Shown in pieces: positions 18,955 through 30,800 of a stretch of DNA of 64,000 bases. The notes under the pieces are model-generated. The model saw nothing but the letters and a program-made list of their open reading frames with translations. It was not told the origin of the DNA and did not search any database. Position numbers and translations under genes: made by a program. Source of the stretch: Pedobacter westerhofensis (GTDB taxonomy: Bacteria > Bacteroidota > Bacteroidia > Sphingobacteriales > Sphingobacteriaceae). The stretch is from positions 238,952-302,951 of the forward strand of contig NZ_FXTN01000010.1 in NCBI RefSeq assembly GCF_900182595.1. Direction: 5' to 3'. Position 1 is the stretch's first letter. Each line of letters starts with the position of its first letter.

Positions 18955-19788
18955 ATGAAAACGATTTTTATCACCGGCGCATCAGCCGGATTAGGCAAAG
19001 CCACAGCAAGATTATTTCAGTCAGAAGGATGGAGAGTTATCGCCACTATGAGAAACCCCGAAAAGGAAACCGAACTAAACCAGCTGGACAACGTTATACT
19101 TTTACCCCTTGATGTAACAAACATCGAACAAATCAATTCAACTGTACGCGAAGCCTTTAATACCGGCACCGTAGATGTAGTATTTAATAATGCAGGATAT
19201 GGACTGATTGGCCCCCTGGAATCCTACTCCGAAGAGCAGGTAAGAGGTCAGTTCGAAACCAACTTTTTTGGTGTTGTATGGGTTACGCAGGCATTCCTCC
19301 CTTACTTTAAGGAAAGAAAAAGCGGCTTGTTTATTAACACTACTTCTCTGTGCGGCTTAGTAACATACCCTCAGTCGTCAGTTTACAATGCATCAAAATG
19401 GGCAGTAGAGGGCTGGAGCGAAAGCATGTCATATGACCTTGCAGTGTTCAACATCGGTATGAAAAATGTAGCGCCGGGAGGGATCAAAAGCAATTACATG
19501 AATGTGATGGATGTAACCGAAGATGAAGGCTATGCTGCTTTAAAACAACGGATGATGGAAGGTTTCACAGACGGAACATTAATGGAGTTTTCTGAAACAG
19601 AAGTCATCGCAGATGTAGTTTACCGGGCTGCTACAGATAAAAAAGATCAGCTCACTTATCCTGCTGGCGCAGATGCCCTAAGGATTTATGCAGAGAGGCT
19701 GAAGAAAGGCCCTGAAGCTTACAGAAAAGGGTTATTTAAATATCTCCATATTGAAAGCCCTTACACTTTGACGGCGCCGAAAGTATAG
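18955..19788 (+). CDS. short-chain dehydrogenase/reductase (SDR)
   Basis: 277 residues, classical SDR. The cofactor loop TGASAGLGKA is at residues 7-16, NNAGYG near residue 80, and the catalytic Ser (NTTSLCG) with YNASK at about residues 144-148. PGGIKSNYMN follows the active site. The charged Arg in MRNPEK after beta-strand 2 suggests NADP. The substrate cannot be told. The gene is alone and preceded by a striking operator-like repeat array, so it is probably inducible. Confidence 0.93.
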   Translation: MKTIFITGASAGLGKATARLFQSEGWRVIATMRNPEKETELNQLDNVILLPLDVTNIEQINSTVREAFNTGTVDVVFNNAGYGLIGPLESYSEEQVRGQFETNFFGVVWVTQAFLPYFKERKSGLFINTTSLCGLVTYPQSSVYNASKWAVEGWSESMSYDLAVFNIGMKNVAPGGIKSNYMNVMDVTEDEGYAALKQRMMEGFTDGTLMEFSETEVIADVVYRAATDKKDQLTYPAGADALRIYAERLKKGPEAYRKGLFKYLHIESPYTLTAPKV

Positions 19789-19912
19789 GTCCTGCCTGAT
19801 CAAAATAAGACCGTGACATTTGCAGGTGTATGGTAACATGAAAATCTCATATAGGTTTTCATGTTACTTATTCCGGTAAATTCACCCGGAAACACTTACA
19901 ATCCCCGAAAAA

Positions 19913-20464
19913 TTAGCTCAGCAATCCTGCTCTGAGATCCGTCAGTTCTTTAAGCAGTTCATTCTTGATTTTATCAAAGTAGAAGTCAGATTCATTATGG
20001 GCAAAATCATAAAATTTAGACTTGTCATTCTTTGACAGGTCGCCCAGTTCAAAAGTGGCATCAATAACCGCTTTCTGAAGTTCAAGACTGTTATCGCTTT
20101 CCTGAACATCTGCAATTACAGTATCCAGGATCATCAACCTGTCTTTCCTGTGGGCATCCGCATTAAAGATGAAGGAAAACAGCGATTCTGCATACGTACG
20201 GATCGCATCCAATACCATTTCATTACGGCGGATACCTTTTTTTACTGCCGCAGCAATCTTAACCTGTAAGGGTTTCGGCGCTGCATCACCTTCAGCATCA
20301 TCCTGCGCTACAAGGCTGCTATGATAACTCTTTAATTCATCAATATCAGTAAACATAATGCTGATCCCGCCTTCTGTAGCTTCAGTAAACGGAGGCTCTG
20401 GGAGTTCGGTATTGAAATCGCTAATATGTACACCCTCTATTTCTATAATTATATCTTTTATCAT
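19913..20464 (-). CDS. hypothetical protein
   Basis: 183 residues, acidic, no signal peptide or membrane segment. It begins MIKDIIIEIEGVHISDFNTE and has a helix-rich C-terminal half with LFSFIFNADAHRKDRLMILD and SKFYDFAHNESDFYFDKI. No family recognised. It has its own upstream region and no partner; codon use resembles the surrounding chromosome. Confidence 0.55.
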   Translation of the reverse strand: MIKDIIIEIEGVHISDFNTELPEPPFTEATEGGISIMFTDIDELKSYHSSLVAQDDAEGDAAPKPLQVKIAAAVKKGIRRNEMVLDAIRTYAESLFSFIFNADAHRKDRLMILDTVIADVQESDNSLELQKAVIDATFELGDLSKNDKSKFYDFAHNESDFYFDKIKNELLKELTDLRAGLLS

Positions 20465-20609
20465 TTCTTTTCTTTGGAAGCCGTAAAGGTATAAATAAAA
20501 CTTAGGGATGGCCGCTTTTCAAAAACACAGAAACATCAGCTGAATTTCTTAGTAACTAATCTGCTTCAGTCCCGTCTCATTGTCAAACAATTAGTAAACA
20601 GAAATAAAT

Positions 20610-21887
20610 ATGAAAAGACTCCTGCCAATAGTCATACTGTTCATCGTCCTTGCCGGCTTCCGGCAGAAAACAAAAGAAAGTTTAACTCATGAAACCGTTA
20701 GAACAGAAACTGACAAAATTTATGACAGGCTGGTAAAGATCAGAAGAGATTTTCATGCAAGCCCCGAACTGGCAGGGAATGAATATCGTACCCGGGAAAT
20801 CATAAAGAAACATTTGCTGGGCCTGGGGCTTGAGGTAGAAACCGGCATTTACGGACAGAGCATCGTAGGCATCTTAAAAGGAAAGAACAAGGGAAAGAAG
20901 ATAGCCTGGCGGTCAGATATGGACGCCCTGCCAAATAATTTCCCCGATGCAGCAGCATTCAGATCAACAATAAATGGTGTACAGCAGGGCTGCGGGCATG
21001 ACGTGCATATGGCCATTGGACTGGGGATAGCCGAAGTCCTTGCAAACCACCGGGAATCGTTAAATGGAAGAGTATACTTTATATTTCAGCCCGAAGAAGA
21101 AACCTTTGCCGGTGCAAAGGGTATGATTGACCAGGGCTTGTTTTCCAGAATACATCCTGATGAGATTTATGGCTTACACGTAACCGCATTGCCTGTGGGC
21201 CGGATTATGGTTAAGCCAAATGAAGTATTTGCTTACCAGAAACGGATTAGGATTGAGCTGAAAAATGACGTTTCCAAAGCAGAAGGCAAAGCGCTGGCCG
21301 GAAAAATCTACAATTCCTTATCCCGTTCACAAGCCGGCAGTAAGCCCTGGGAAATACAAAATATCAGCGACGCTCAAAAAGGATTGATCAATCCAAATAC
21401 AATTTTTAAAGATTACCTGATCATGAATCAGAATTTTAACATTTATGCTAAGCAGGACAAACTTTTTCTTGAAGCTTATCTGTATGAGACCCGGCAGGCG
21501 AATATCCAAAACATCATACCAGAAATTAAACGTTTAATCTCAGCGCAAAAACTTGATGAAAAATTACTTTCCGTTTCATTTATACAGGAAAATCCGACAG
21601 TAGTTAACGATGAAAAACTAACCGCTAAGGCAATAAAAACCCTCAGCGGAATCTATGGAAATGATCTGATGCTACCTGATTACGGACAAGTGCCCTACTT
21701 CAATGACGACTTTGCTTATTTTCAGCAGAAGGTACCTGGTGTTTACTTTTTCCTGGGCGGTTCCAATGCCGGAAAAGGAATAACTGCAATGAATCACGCG
21801 CCCGGTTTTATGGTGGATGAAGAATGTATCAGAGTGGGCGTCAGGAGTTTTACCTCATTAATCATTGAAAGGTTAAAGCAAAAATAA
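20610..21887 (+). CDS. M20-family amidohydrolase/peptidase, exported
   Basis: 425 residues with a hydrophobic N-terminal leader (KRLLPIVILFIVLAGF). M20 metal and catalytic motifs: RRDFHASPELAGNEYRT, WRSDMDALP, GCGHDVHMAIG (Cys and His ligands), FIFQPEEETFAGAKGMI with the catalytic Glu pair, LHVTALPVG, and a late MNHAPGFMVDEE. The order fits the M20D amidohydrolase branch (aminoacylase, hippurate hydrolase). The usual dimerisation insert between LHVTALPVG and the last motif is present but divergent. It probably hydrolyses N-acyl amino acids or peptides outside the cytoplasm. Confidence 0.9.
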   Translation: MKRLLPIVILFIVLAGFRQKTKESLTHETVRTETDKIYDRLVKIRRDFHASPELAGNEYRTREIIKKHLLGLGLEVETGIYGQSIVGILKGKNKGKKIAWRSDMDALPNNFPDAAAFRSTINGVQQGCGHDVHMAIGLGIAEVLANHRESLNGRVYFIFQPEEETFAGAKGMIDQGLFSRIHPDEIYGLHVTALPVGRIMVKPNEVFAYQKRIRIELKNDVSKAEGKALAGKIYNSLSRSQAGSKPWEIQNISDAQKGLINPNTIFKDYLIMNQNFNIYAKQDKLFLEAYLYETRQANIQNIIPEIKRLISAQKLDEKLLSVSFIQENPTVVNDEKLTAKAIKTLSGIYGNDLMLPDYGQVPYFNDDFAYFQQKVPGVYFFLGGSNAGKGITAMNHAPGFMVDEECIRVGVRSFTSLIIERLKQK

Positions 21888-22092
21888 GAGAGCGGGCATA
21901 CAGCTAAACAGCTAAATCGAAATAGCTATTATTCATCAAAAACATTTTTATCACTGAACGGACTGAACGATTTGAACAGCCATCTTACTTGATTCTTTTG
22001 CCCGGAAGTTTCAATTTTAGATAAAATTTTTAAGATCACGAAGGAAGCAAACCCTGCTGATTAAAAAAGATTTAACGCTAACTCATCTCTCA

Positions 22093-23040
22093 ATGAAGAT
22101 CATCTTACTGGCAAGCAGTAACACGGTGTTTCCGTCGCTGCATTTTTTGCAAAACCAACAAATGCTTGCCGGGATTATTTGTCCGGAACGGTCTACAGAA
22201 GATATTTTACAAATTCAGGAATGGGCAAATACTAAAGCAGTACCTGTTAGTCTGATCACTGAGAAAACATTATCTTCTGCAATCTCAGAAATGATCCGCA
22301 CAACTGCTGCCGGGCTCGTTTTAGCCTACACATTTCCCTTTAAAATTCCTGTATCCTTATTTGAGCTGGTGAAATACGGCTTTTACAATGTGCATTACAG
22401 CCTGCTGCCCAAATACAGGGGGCCGGCACCAATTTTCTGGCAATTAAAAAATGGTGACCAAAATAGTGGTATCACTATCCACAAAATGACCGGACAGTTT
22501 GATGATGGCCCCATTGTCAGCCAGCTGTTGGTTCCTGTACTTGCAGGAGAAAATGAAGGGTTGCTTAATTCAAGGTTAAGCCATCTGACCGCAGGACTGT
22601 TAAAAGAGCTGGCCGACAAAGACTTTACTTCAACTTCCCCACAAACAGTCCACACAAAAGAAGATTCATCCTATTTTGGCCGGCCCGCAGAGCAGGACAT
22701 TTGCATCAATTGGGAAAGCCAGACTTCCATAGAAATAGAAAACCTTATAAATGCCTGCAATCCTTATTGCAATGGTGCAGTTACGTTTTTCAGGGGTCAG
22801 CCCCTGCGCATATTAGAAGTAAACCCTACAGATTCTGCCGGGGCAGCTCCCGCTGCAGCAGGACACATTGTACACGCTGATCAGCAATATGGCCTGTTTG
22901 TGATGTGTGCAGATCAAAACATTCTAAGGATCAACATCATAAAAATGAACGAGGGGATTTTTACTGGTTTCAAGCTATCAGCCATCGGCATAAAAGCCGG
23001 CGATAAATTTGAAAGCCCCGGCATCGCCACGCTTGCATAA
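22093..23040 (+). CDS. methionyl-tRNA formyltransferase-like protein
   Basis: 315 residues. The formyltransferase core is visible: NVHYSLLPKYRGPAPIFW with the catalytic Asn and His, then SGITIHKMTGQFDDGPIV with the catalytic Asp, and a C-terminal Fmt-like beta domain (INWESQTSIEIENLINACNPY, then FRGQPLRILEV). It is divergent from housekeeping Fmt and sits just before three tail-collar genes, so it more likely formylates a sugar amine or another amine than initiator tRNA. That assignment is inference from context. Confidence 0.75.
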   Translation: MKIILLASSNTVFPSLHFLQNQQMLAGIICPERSTEDILQIQEWANTKAVPVSLITEKTLSSAISEMIRTTAAGLVLAYTFPFKIPVSLFELVKYGFYNVHYSLLPKYRGPAPIFWQLKNGDQNSGITIHKMTGQFDDGPIVSQLLVPVLAGENEGLLNSRLSHLTAGLLKELADKDFTSTSPQTVHTKEDSSYFGRPAEQDICINWESQTSIEIENLINACNPYCNGAVTFFRGQPLRILEVNPTDSAGAAPAAAGHIVHADQQYGLFVMCADQNILRINIIKMNEGIFTGFKLSAIGIKAGDKFESPGIATLA

Positions 23041-23075
23041 AAACACTAAAGCAAATTATAAACAAACATTAAAAA

Positions 23076-23615
23076 ATGGATAATTACGTAGGAGAAATTA
23101 GAATGTTCGCCGGCAATTATGCGCCGGCTGGCTGGTCTTTATGCGATGGCAGTACCCTGTCTATCGCCGAGTATGAGGTACTTTTCACTTTACTGGGCAC
23201 CACCTTTGGAGGCGATGGCCAGACAAATTTTATGGTGCCCGATCTGAGGGGCCGTGTACCGGTGCATAGTGGCAACGGACCAGGCGGACTTCCCAATATC
23301 ATTCCGGGAGCAAAAAGCGGAGTGGAAAGCATTAGCCTAAGCCAGGCAAACATGCCGCCTCACAACCACCAGGTAAATGGGGTAACCGCCACAGGAACGG
23401 CGGCAAGCCCGGCTGGCCTGTACCCTGCAACAGCATCTACTGCATCAAGAAACGCTTATATAGCGCCTGCAACTGTACCAGCGCCCACTCTCGTTCAGAT
23501 GAATACAAACAGTATTGTTCCTGCCGGAAACGGCTTACCTGTTTCAATTATGCAGCCATATATGGCAGTTACCTATATCATCGCCCTTTATGGCATTTAC
23601 CCTTCACACAGCTAA
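23076..23615 (+). CDS. tail-collar domain protein (microcystin-dependent-protein-like), copy 1
   Basis: 179 residues. It begins DNYVGEIRMFAGNYAPAGW and then SLCDGSTLSIAEYEVLFTLLGTTFGG, DLRGRVPVHSGN, and ends LPVSIMQPYMAVTYIIALYGIYP. This is the collar domain of phage short tail fibres, which many non-phage genomes carry as free-standing MDP proteins in sets. No tail, capsid or lysis genes are nearby, so it is not part of an intact prophage. Role unknown; contractile-injection or cell-surface use has been suggested for relatives. Confidence 0.85.
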   Translation: MDNYVGEIRMFAGNYAPAGWSLCDGSTLSIAEYEVLFTLLGTTFGGDGQTNFMVPDLRGRVPVHSGNGPGGLPNIIPGAKSGVESISLSQANMPPHNHQVNGVTATGTAASPAGLYPATASTASRNAYIAPATVPAPTLVQMNTNSIVPAGNGLPVSIMQPYMAVTYIIALYGIYPSHS

Positions 23616-23623
23616 ATCATCAT

Positions 23624-24127
23624 ATGGAAAATTATCTTGGAGAAATCAGAATATTCACATTGGCCCAGGCTATCCCCAATGGATGGGCATTGTGTGACGG
23701 TACCTTACTGCCTATTCAACAAAATGCGGCTTTGTTTTCCCTGATTGGCGTTCAGTTTGGCGGCAATGGCGTTACTACCTTTGCCTTACCCGATCTGCGC
23801 GGACGTGTGCCCTTATCCACCAGGTTAAACACCCCTTACATACAGGGAGCAGCAGGCGGATCGGCAAGTACAACATTAAACCTTACAAACCTGCCGGCGC
23901 ATAACCATCAGCTGCAGGGATCATCAGCTGCCGCAACTTCACTGGTTGCAACCAACAACTACCTGGCAGCTGCCGCCGATAATGAATATGCAGCAGGAAC
24001 ACCCGTTACCATGGCACCCGCAATGGTGTCTGTTACAGGCGGCAGTACTCCTGTAAGTAATGTACAACCTTACCTGGGCCTCACATTCGCGATCGCAATG
24101 GTAGGAATTTATCCCTCAAGACCATAA
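23624..24127 (+). CDS. tail-collar domain protein (MDP-like), copy 2
   Basis: 167 residues, 8 bp after copy 1. Same plan: NYLGEIRIFTLAQAIPNGW, ALCDGTLLPIQQNAALFSLIG, DLRGRVPLST, LPAHNHQLQGS, and VQPYLGLTFAIAMVGIYPS. It is a tandem duplicate of the flanking genes and surely co-transcribed. The central third, between LPAHNHQ and the last strand, is the most variable, as expected of a receptor- or ligand-facing tip. Confidence 0.85.
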   Translation: MENYLGEIRIFTLAQAIPNGWALCDGTLLPIQQNAALFSLIGVQFGGNGVTTFALPDLRGRVPLSTRLNTPYIQGAAGGSASTTLNLTNLPAHNHQLQGSSAAATSLVATNNYLAAAADNEYAAGTPVTMAPAMVSVTGGSTPVSNVQPYLGLTFAIAMVGIYPSRP

Positions 24128-24164
24128 CTAATTCATTAACCTATCCAATATAAAAAATAAATCT

Positions 24165-24695
24165 ATGGATGCATATGTAGGAGAAATCCGAATTTTCTGC
24201 GGCACGTTTGCCCCCAGCGGCTGGGCTTTTTGCGACGGATCAATACTAAACATTACTCAGAATACCACATTGTTTTCAATATTGGGCACCGTATACGGAG
24301 GCAATGGCACACAGACATTTGGCCTGCCAAACCTCAACGGTATAGCCCCTATCGGAACAGGGCAAGGCCCGGGCCTCTCCTCTTACGTGCTTGGGCAAAC
24401 CGGCGGCAGTACAGGTTATACCCTTGATCAGACCACCCTGCCGCCACATAACCATATCCTGAGCGGCTCAACAGACAGTGGTTTGCAGGCCAGTCCCCAG
24501 GGAAACTACCCTGCGGCCATTACACTGGGAAAAACAAAAATCAACAAATACAATGATACGGCAAACACACAGTTAAACCCGCTGGCAATTGCACCGGCGG
24601 GCAGTCCAAGCCCTGCCCCTGTCAGTAATATGCAGCCTTATTTGCCGCTGATCTACATCATTGCACTTGCTGGGGTTTATCCTCCAAGACCATAA
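24165..24695 (+). CDS. tail-collar domain protein (MDP-like), copy 3
   Basis: 176 residues, 37 bp after copy 2. Motifs: DAYVGEIRIFCGTFAPSGW, AFCDGSILNITQNTTLFSILG, LPPHNHILSGS, and MQPYLPLIYIIALAGVYPPRP. Last gene of the collar set, followed by a strong hairpin. The next gene is the giant T9SS adhesin, on the same strand but with its own 5' region. Confidence 0.85.
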   Translation: MDAYVGEIRIFCGTFAPSGWAFCDGSILNITQNTTLFSILGTVYGGNGTQTFGLPNLNGIAPIGTGQGPGLSSYVLGQTGGSTGYTLDQTTLPPHNHILSGSTDSGLQASPQGNYPAAITLGKTKINKYNDTANTQLNPLAIAPAGSPSPAPVSNMQPYLPLIYIIALAGVYPPRP

Positions 24696-24699
24696 CCAG

Positions 24700-24727
24700 A
24701 CAGAGCTGCTCTTTACAGCAGCTCTGT
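24700..24727 (+). terminator. hairpin ending the tail-collar operon
   Basis: ACAGAGCTGCT at 24700-24710 pairs perfectly with AGCAGCTCTGT at 24717-24727 around a 6-nt loop, five bases after the stop of the third collar gene. Only a poor T-run follows. Confidence 0.6.
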
Positions 24728-24870
24728 TACTAATCAAATTATAAGCTCAAAATCTGTATATGATATCACTCTCTACTTAATTGTGTAAAAAAGATATAAA
24801 GCGCTAACAGGGGGAAGCATTTATACAAAACATCTATTGCTCCCTATTAACTCTCTTTTATCTCTTTTTT

Positions 24871-27800
24871 ATGAAAAAGTATTATTTACTTACAGTACTG
24901 CTGTTTTTTATTGCTTTTAATGCCGGCGCCCAGGTGACCACCAATTTTTCAGGCACTTTAAATACATCACAAGTTTACACCCGGCCGGATTTGGTAGTCG
25001 ATAATCCAGGAGATCCCAACAACTATACCCGGCAGCTGCTTCCTGCAGACCTGAAAGCCGGAAGCGGTACATACAATTATTATTTCCAGAGCTTTATCCC
25101 AGCTGTCTCCGGGGTATACAGCAGCATCAGGGTAAACTCTGCTAATTTAACTCTGGATGATAACGGCAATATTGATGACACGTATCTCTACATCTACTCA
25201 GGTAATTTTGTGCCCTCATCACCTCTGACCAATATTATACGGGCAAATGATGACGAGACTAACCTCACTCTGCGTTCTGCCGTCACAAATGTGACCTTAA
25301 CAGCAGGACAAACCTATTACCTGGTACTCACCTCATTTACGGTTAACCAAACGGGCACATTAGATTTCACGATCACCGGTCCGGGCAGTGTAGCTGTGGG
25401 GCAAACCACCGTTTCTTCCATCACCAGGGCATCAGCAAACCCCAGCAGCCAGTCTACCGTAAATTATACTGCTACCTTCGCAGGAGCAGTAAGCGGTGTA
25501 GATGCAAGTGATTTTACACTTGTCCCCTTAACCGGTACAGCTACAGGAACTGTAGGCACACCTACCGGCAGCGGAAACATATGGACCGTTCCGGTCAACT
25601 CCATTACCGGAGACGGCACATTTAAATTGAATTTCACAGGTCTCAGCGGCGTAATGCCAAATGTAACCACAGCATATACCACCGGCGAAGTTTATACCAT
25701 AGACCGTACGGCACCAACAATATCAACAGTAACCTCAACAGCATCAAACGGTACTTACGTTTTAGGAAATACAATACCCATCACAGTGGCCTTTTCAGAA
25801 AATGTTACCGTTACCGGCACGCCTGTGATTGCCCTTAACTCCGGAGGGACTGCCAGTTATGCCTCAGGTTCAGGCACCGGTACGCTTACTTTTAATTATG
25901 TAGTTGGCTCAGGCCAGTCTGCTGCAGATCTTGATTATACCACCACCACTGCGCTTAGCCTTGCCGGGGGAACAATCAGAGATGCCGCGGCCAACAATGC
26001 TTCTTTAATCCTGCCCACTGTTGGCGGGGCCAATTCTATTGGGGGACAAAAAAATATTGTCGTTGACGGCCTCCCACCCACCATCACCAGCGTGGCAGTT
26101 CCTGCAAATGCAACATACAGAACTGGGCAGAACCTTGATTTTACGTTAAACCTGAGCGAAGGCGTTACCGTAAACACCGGCGGCGGTATACCTTATATCG
26201 GCATTACCTTAAATACAGGCGGCGCGGTACAGGCCACATATCTGTCTGGCAGCGGCACTGCTGCACTCAGCTTCCGTTACACTGTAGCTGCCGGAAACGA
26301 GGATAATGACGGGATTGTTCTGGCCGGCACCACAACGTTAAATGGAGGCACGATTAGGGATGCTGCCGGCAACGACCTCAGCTTAACTTTGTCGGGTGTG
26401 GGATCAACCACCGCTATTCTGATAGACGGGATCGCCCCTGCGGTTAATTCGATCAACAGAGTCAGCGCAGCTTCAACCAATGCGTCAAGCGTAGATTATA
26501 CGCTCAGCTTTTCTGAAAATGTTACCGGGGTAGATATCAGTGATTTTACCCTGACCACTACCGGTACCGCTGCCGGAACGGTTGCTTCCGTCAGTCCGGT
26601 ATCTGCATCAGTATATACAGTTAACATCAATACCATTACCGGAACGGGTACGCTGCGCCTCGACCTTGAAAATACCGGAACGGGAATCATGGATGCGGCA
26701 ACCAACGCCATCACAACCGGCTATACCAGCGGACAGGTTTACACGATAGACCGTGTGGCCCCTGTAATTGCTACGGTTGCTGTTCCTGCCAATGCAGTCT
26801 ATTCCGCAGGCCAGAACCTGGATTTCACTTTAAATTTCAATGAGCCCGTTACCGTCACCGGAGCGCCTCAGCTGGGCCTGACATTGAATAGTGGTACCGT
26901 TCTGGCTACCTATCTTTCTGGCAGCGGCAGTTCGTCTTTAATTTTCCGTTATACGGTAGTTACCGGGAATACCGATAACGATGGTATCCTGCTGGATGCA
27001 GCCGCCGCTTTAAACGGGGGCACCATACAGGATGCCCTTACAAATAATGCCACACTTACCTTAAATGGAGTTCCATTAACATCGGGTATCCTCATCGATG
27101 CGGTGGCACCAACCATAACCAGTGTAGGCGTACCTGCCAATGCCACCTATGGTACAGCACAAAACCTTGATTTCACCGTGACGCTGAGTGAACCTGTAAC
27201 GGTAAATGCCGGAGCTGGCAATCCATATATTGGCCTGAGCTTAAATACCGGCGGCACTGTACAGGCAGCCTACCTGTCCGGAAGCGGAAGTTCTGCCCTC
27301 ACTTTCCGTTACACTGTGGCTGCAGGAAATATGGATAATGATGGCATTGTCCTGGCCAGTACAGTGACCTTAAATGGTGGAACAATAAAAGATGCTGCAG
27401 GCAATAACCTTACACTTGCCTTAGCCAGCGTTGGATCTACAGCCGCAGTAAATGTTGATGGGACTGCACCTTCAGTAAATACCATTGCAAGAGTTGGCGG
27501 CGCCGGTGTTACCAATGCAGCGAGTGTGGATTACACGGTTACTTTCTCAGAAAATGTTACAGGTTTTGACACCGGAGACCTGAGCTTAACCTCCTCTGGC
27601 ACCGCAGCCGGAACTCTAGCGGCAGTTACACCGGTATCGGCTTCAGTTTATATCATTACGGTAAACGCCTTAAGCGGAGCTGGAACTTTGCGGCTGGACC
27701 TTAACAATACCGGCACCGTAATAACAGATATTGCAAACAATGCGATCAGCGCTGGTTTTACCGCCGGAGAGGTGTACACAATAGACCGCGTGGTACCGGT

Positions 27801-30800
27801 AATCACTTCAGTAGCGGTACCTGCCAGTGCAACCTGGCTGGCGGGGCAAAACCTGGACTTCAGCTTAAATTTCAATAAAGCTGTAACCGTTACCGGAACT
27901 CCCCAGCTGGCACTGACTTTAAACACAGGAGGCACGGTACAGGCTGCTTATCTTTCCGGAAGCGGAAGCAATGCTTTGGTTTTCCGTTATACCGTTAATA
28001 CCGGAGACCTGGATAATGACGGTATCAGCTTAGCTGCTGCTGCAACTTTGAATGGTGGTAGTATCCGTGATAATGCGACAAACGATGCCGGGCTAACCCT
28101 GTCCGGTGTTCCGCCAACAACCGGGATACTTATAGATGCCGTTGTACCTGTTATTACCAGTGTAAACGTACCGGCAAATGCTACTTATGGAATTGGCCAG
28201 CATCTTGATTTTACCGTAAACCTGACTGAAAACATTATTCTGAACACTGCCGGAGGAATCCCATCCCTTGATTTAACCTTAAATACCGGCGGTACTGTAC
28301 AGGCATCTTACCTGTCTGGTAACAATACAACTGCCCTTACCTTCCGCTACACGGTGGCCGCTGGAAATGCAGATAACGATGGTATTGTGCTGGCCACAGC
28401 AATTGCCTTAAACGGAGGAACGGTAAAGGATGCGGCAGGCAACAACCTGAGCACTGCACTACAGAATGCCGGCTCCACTGCCGCAGTAAATGTTGATGGG
28501 ACTGCACCTGCGGTAAATGCTATCGCAAGAGCAGGAGGAGCTGGCACAACCAATGCAGCGAGTGTTGATTACACCGTTACCTTCTCTGAAAACATATCAG
28601 GAGTTGACATCAGCGACCTTAGCTTAACCACCACCGGCACCGCTGCAGGAACCGTAGCTGCAATAAGTCCGGTATCGGGATCTGTCTATACCGTTAGTGT
28701 AAACACAATAACGGGTGCAGGAACCTTGCGCTTAGACCTTAAAAACACCGGAACCGGCATAATTGATGCGGGCGCTAACCCCATTAGCGGCGGTTTTACT
28801 GCCGGAGAAGTTTATACCATAGACCGGATTATACCTGCGCTTACTGCAGTAAACATCCTGTCAAACAATGCGCAGCCAACCAAAGCAAAAGCGGGCGATA
28901 TCATTACCCTTACTTTTACTTCGGCTGAGACCATCCAAACGCCTGTTCTTACCATCAATGGTAACGCCCCAACAAGCTTAACCTCTACCGGAAACAACTG
29001 GACAGCAACCTATATGTTAACAGCTAATGATACAGAAGGGCTTGTTCCATTTAACATCAGTTTTACCGACCTGGCCAATAACGCAGGTGTTCCGGTAACT
29101 GCAGGAACCGGCTCAGTGCTTTTTGACAGGACCCCGCCGGCAATACCAGGCGGACTTGCAGCAGTTTCTGGTGATACACAAATCCAGCTCAGCTGGAATG
29201 CCGGTACAGATGCAGACCTGGCCAGTTACAGGATCCTGTCGGGCACCAGTCCGGAGCCTACCGTAGTCTTGAGCAATATCCCGGCAGGAACTACCAGCTA
29301 TACCCATACCGGCCTCAGCAATGGTGTGGCTTATTACTATAAGATCCAGGCATTTGACCAAACCGGCAACAGCAGTGCTGCCAGTGCAGATGTGACTGCT
29401 ATACCAAAAGCAAATCAGGTCATAACTTTCAACCCTGTTACTGCTAAAACCTATGGGGATGCAGATTTTATTCTGGGCGCAGTCAATTCATCGGCAGCAT
29501 TGCCTGTTACTTATACCGTTGCAGACCCTGCTATAGTGTTAATTACAGGAAATACCGCGAAGATCCTGAAATCAGGTAGTACCACAATCACGGCAACACA
29601 GGAAGGAAATTCTTCTTTTAATCCTGCCGCAGCTGTGCAAAGAGCACTGACCGTAAACCAGAAAGACCTGGTAATTGTAAACAATAACCGCTCAAAAGTT
29701 TATGGCAGCACATTAGGCAATACAGATTTTACCGGCAGTATCACTGGTGTAGTCAACAATGATAACATCACTGTAAGCCGCAACAGCACAGGAGCGGCCG
29801 CAGCAGCAGTTGTAGGAACTTACCCTGTCAGTGGTACGCTGGCAGATCCGGATAGTAAACTCTCAAACTATAATCTGAGCAATCCAACAGCGCTGTTAAC
29901 CGTTACACAGAAACCCTTAACGATTACAGCGTCAAACCAGACCAAAACCTATGGTGATGCACTAACATTTACGGGTACTGAATTTACATCCCTTGGATTG
30001 GTGAACGGGGACCTGATCAGCTCGCTCAGCATATCCAGCCCCGGGGCTACAGCTACAGCTACTGTAGCCGGATCACCCTACGTGATCATACCTGCATCAG
30101 CTGCTGGCACAGGCTTATCTAATTATACGCTTGCTTACGTGAACGGCACTTTAACAGTAAACCAAAAAGGCCTGGTGATCACAGCAGATAACAAAGAGAA
30201 GTTTGCAGGTACAGCGAACCCACCTTTAACAGCTAGCTTTAGCGGATTGGTGAACGGTGAAACCAGAACGGTATTAACCACGCAGCCTGTATTATCCACT
30301 ACCGCCATCCAGAGCAGTCCGATAGGCAATTACCCCATCACTGCAGGATCTGCCGCGGCAGCCAATTATGTGATCAGCTATGTTAACGGAGCCCTCAGTG
30401 TTAAGGCGGCGGCACCAACAGATATCAGCCTCAGCCTTTCAGCCTTTTACGAAAACCAGCCTTCAGGAACCAATGCAGGTTTGCTGAGCGCTACTTCAGA
30501 TGACCCTGCCGCCACTTTCAGCTACAGCTTAATCGGCGGATCGGGAGATACGGACAACAGCTTGTTTAGCATCTCCGGTACAAATGTGCTTAGCACCGCT
30601 TCACTGAACTATGAGCAAAAAGCAGTTTACAGCATCAGGGTACGTGTAACCACACAATACGGTTTCACGCTGGACAAGGCTTTCAGCATTAACCTGTCTG
30701 ATGTAAATGAGATACCTGCACTGGATGCAGTTACCAACCAGGTACTTTGCTACACCAGCGCTAAACAGGACATCAGCTTAACAGGAATAAGCAGCGGGCC

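Noticed and set aside
23076..24695. Tail-collar genes as part of a prophage
   Set aside because: No capsid, tail tube, lysis, integrase or att sites around them; free-standing MDP sets are known in non-phage settings.
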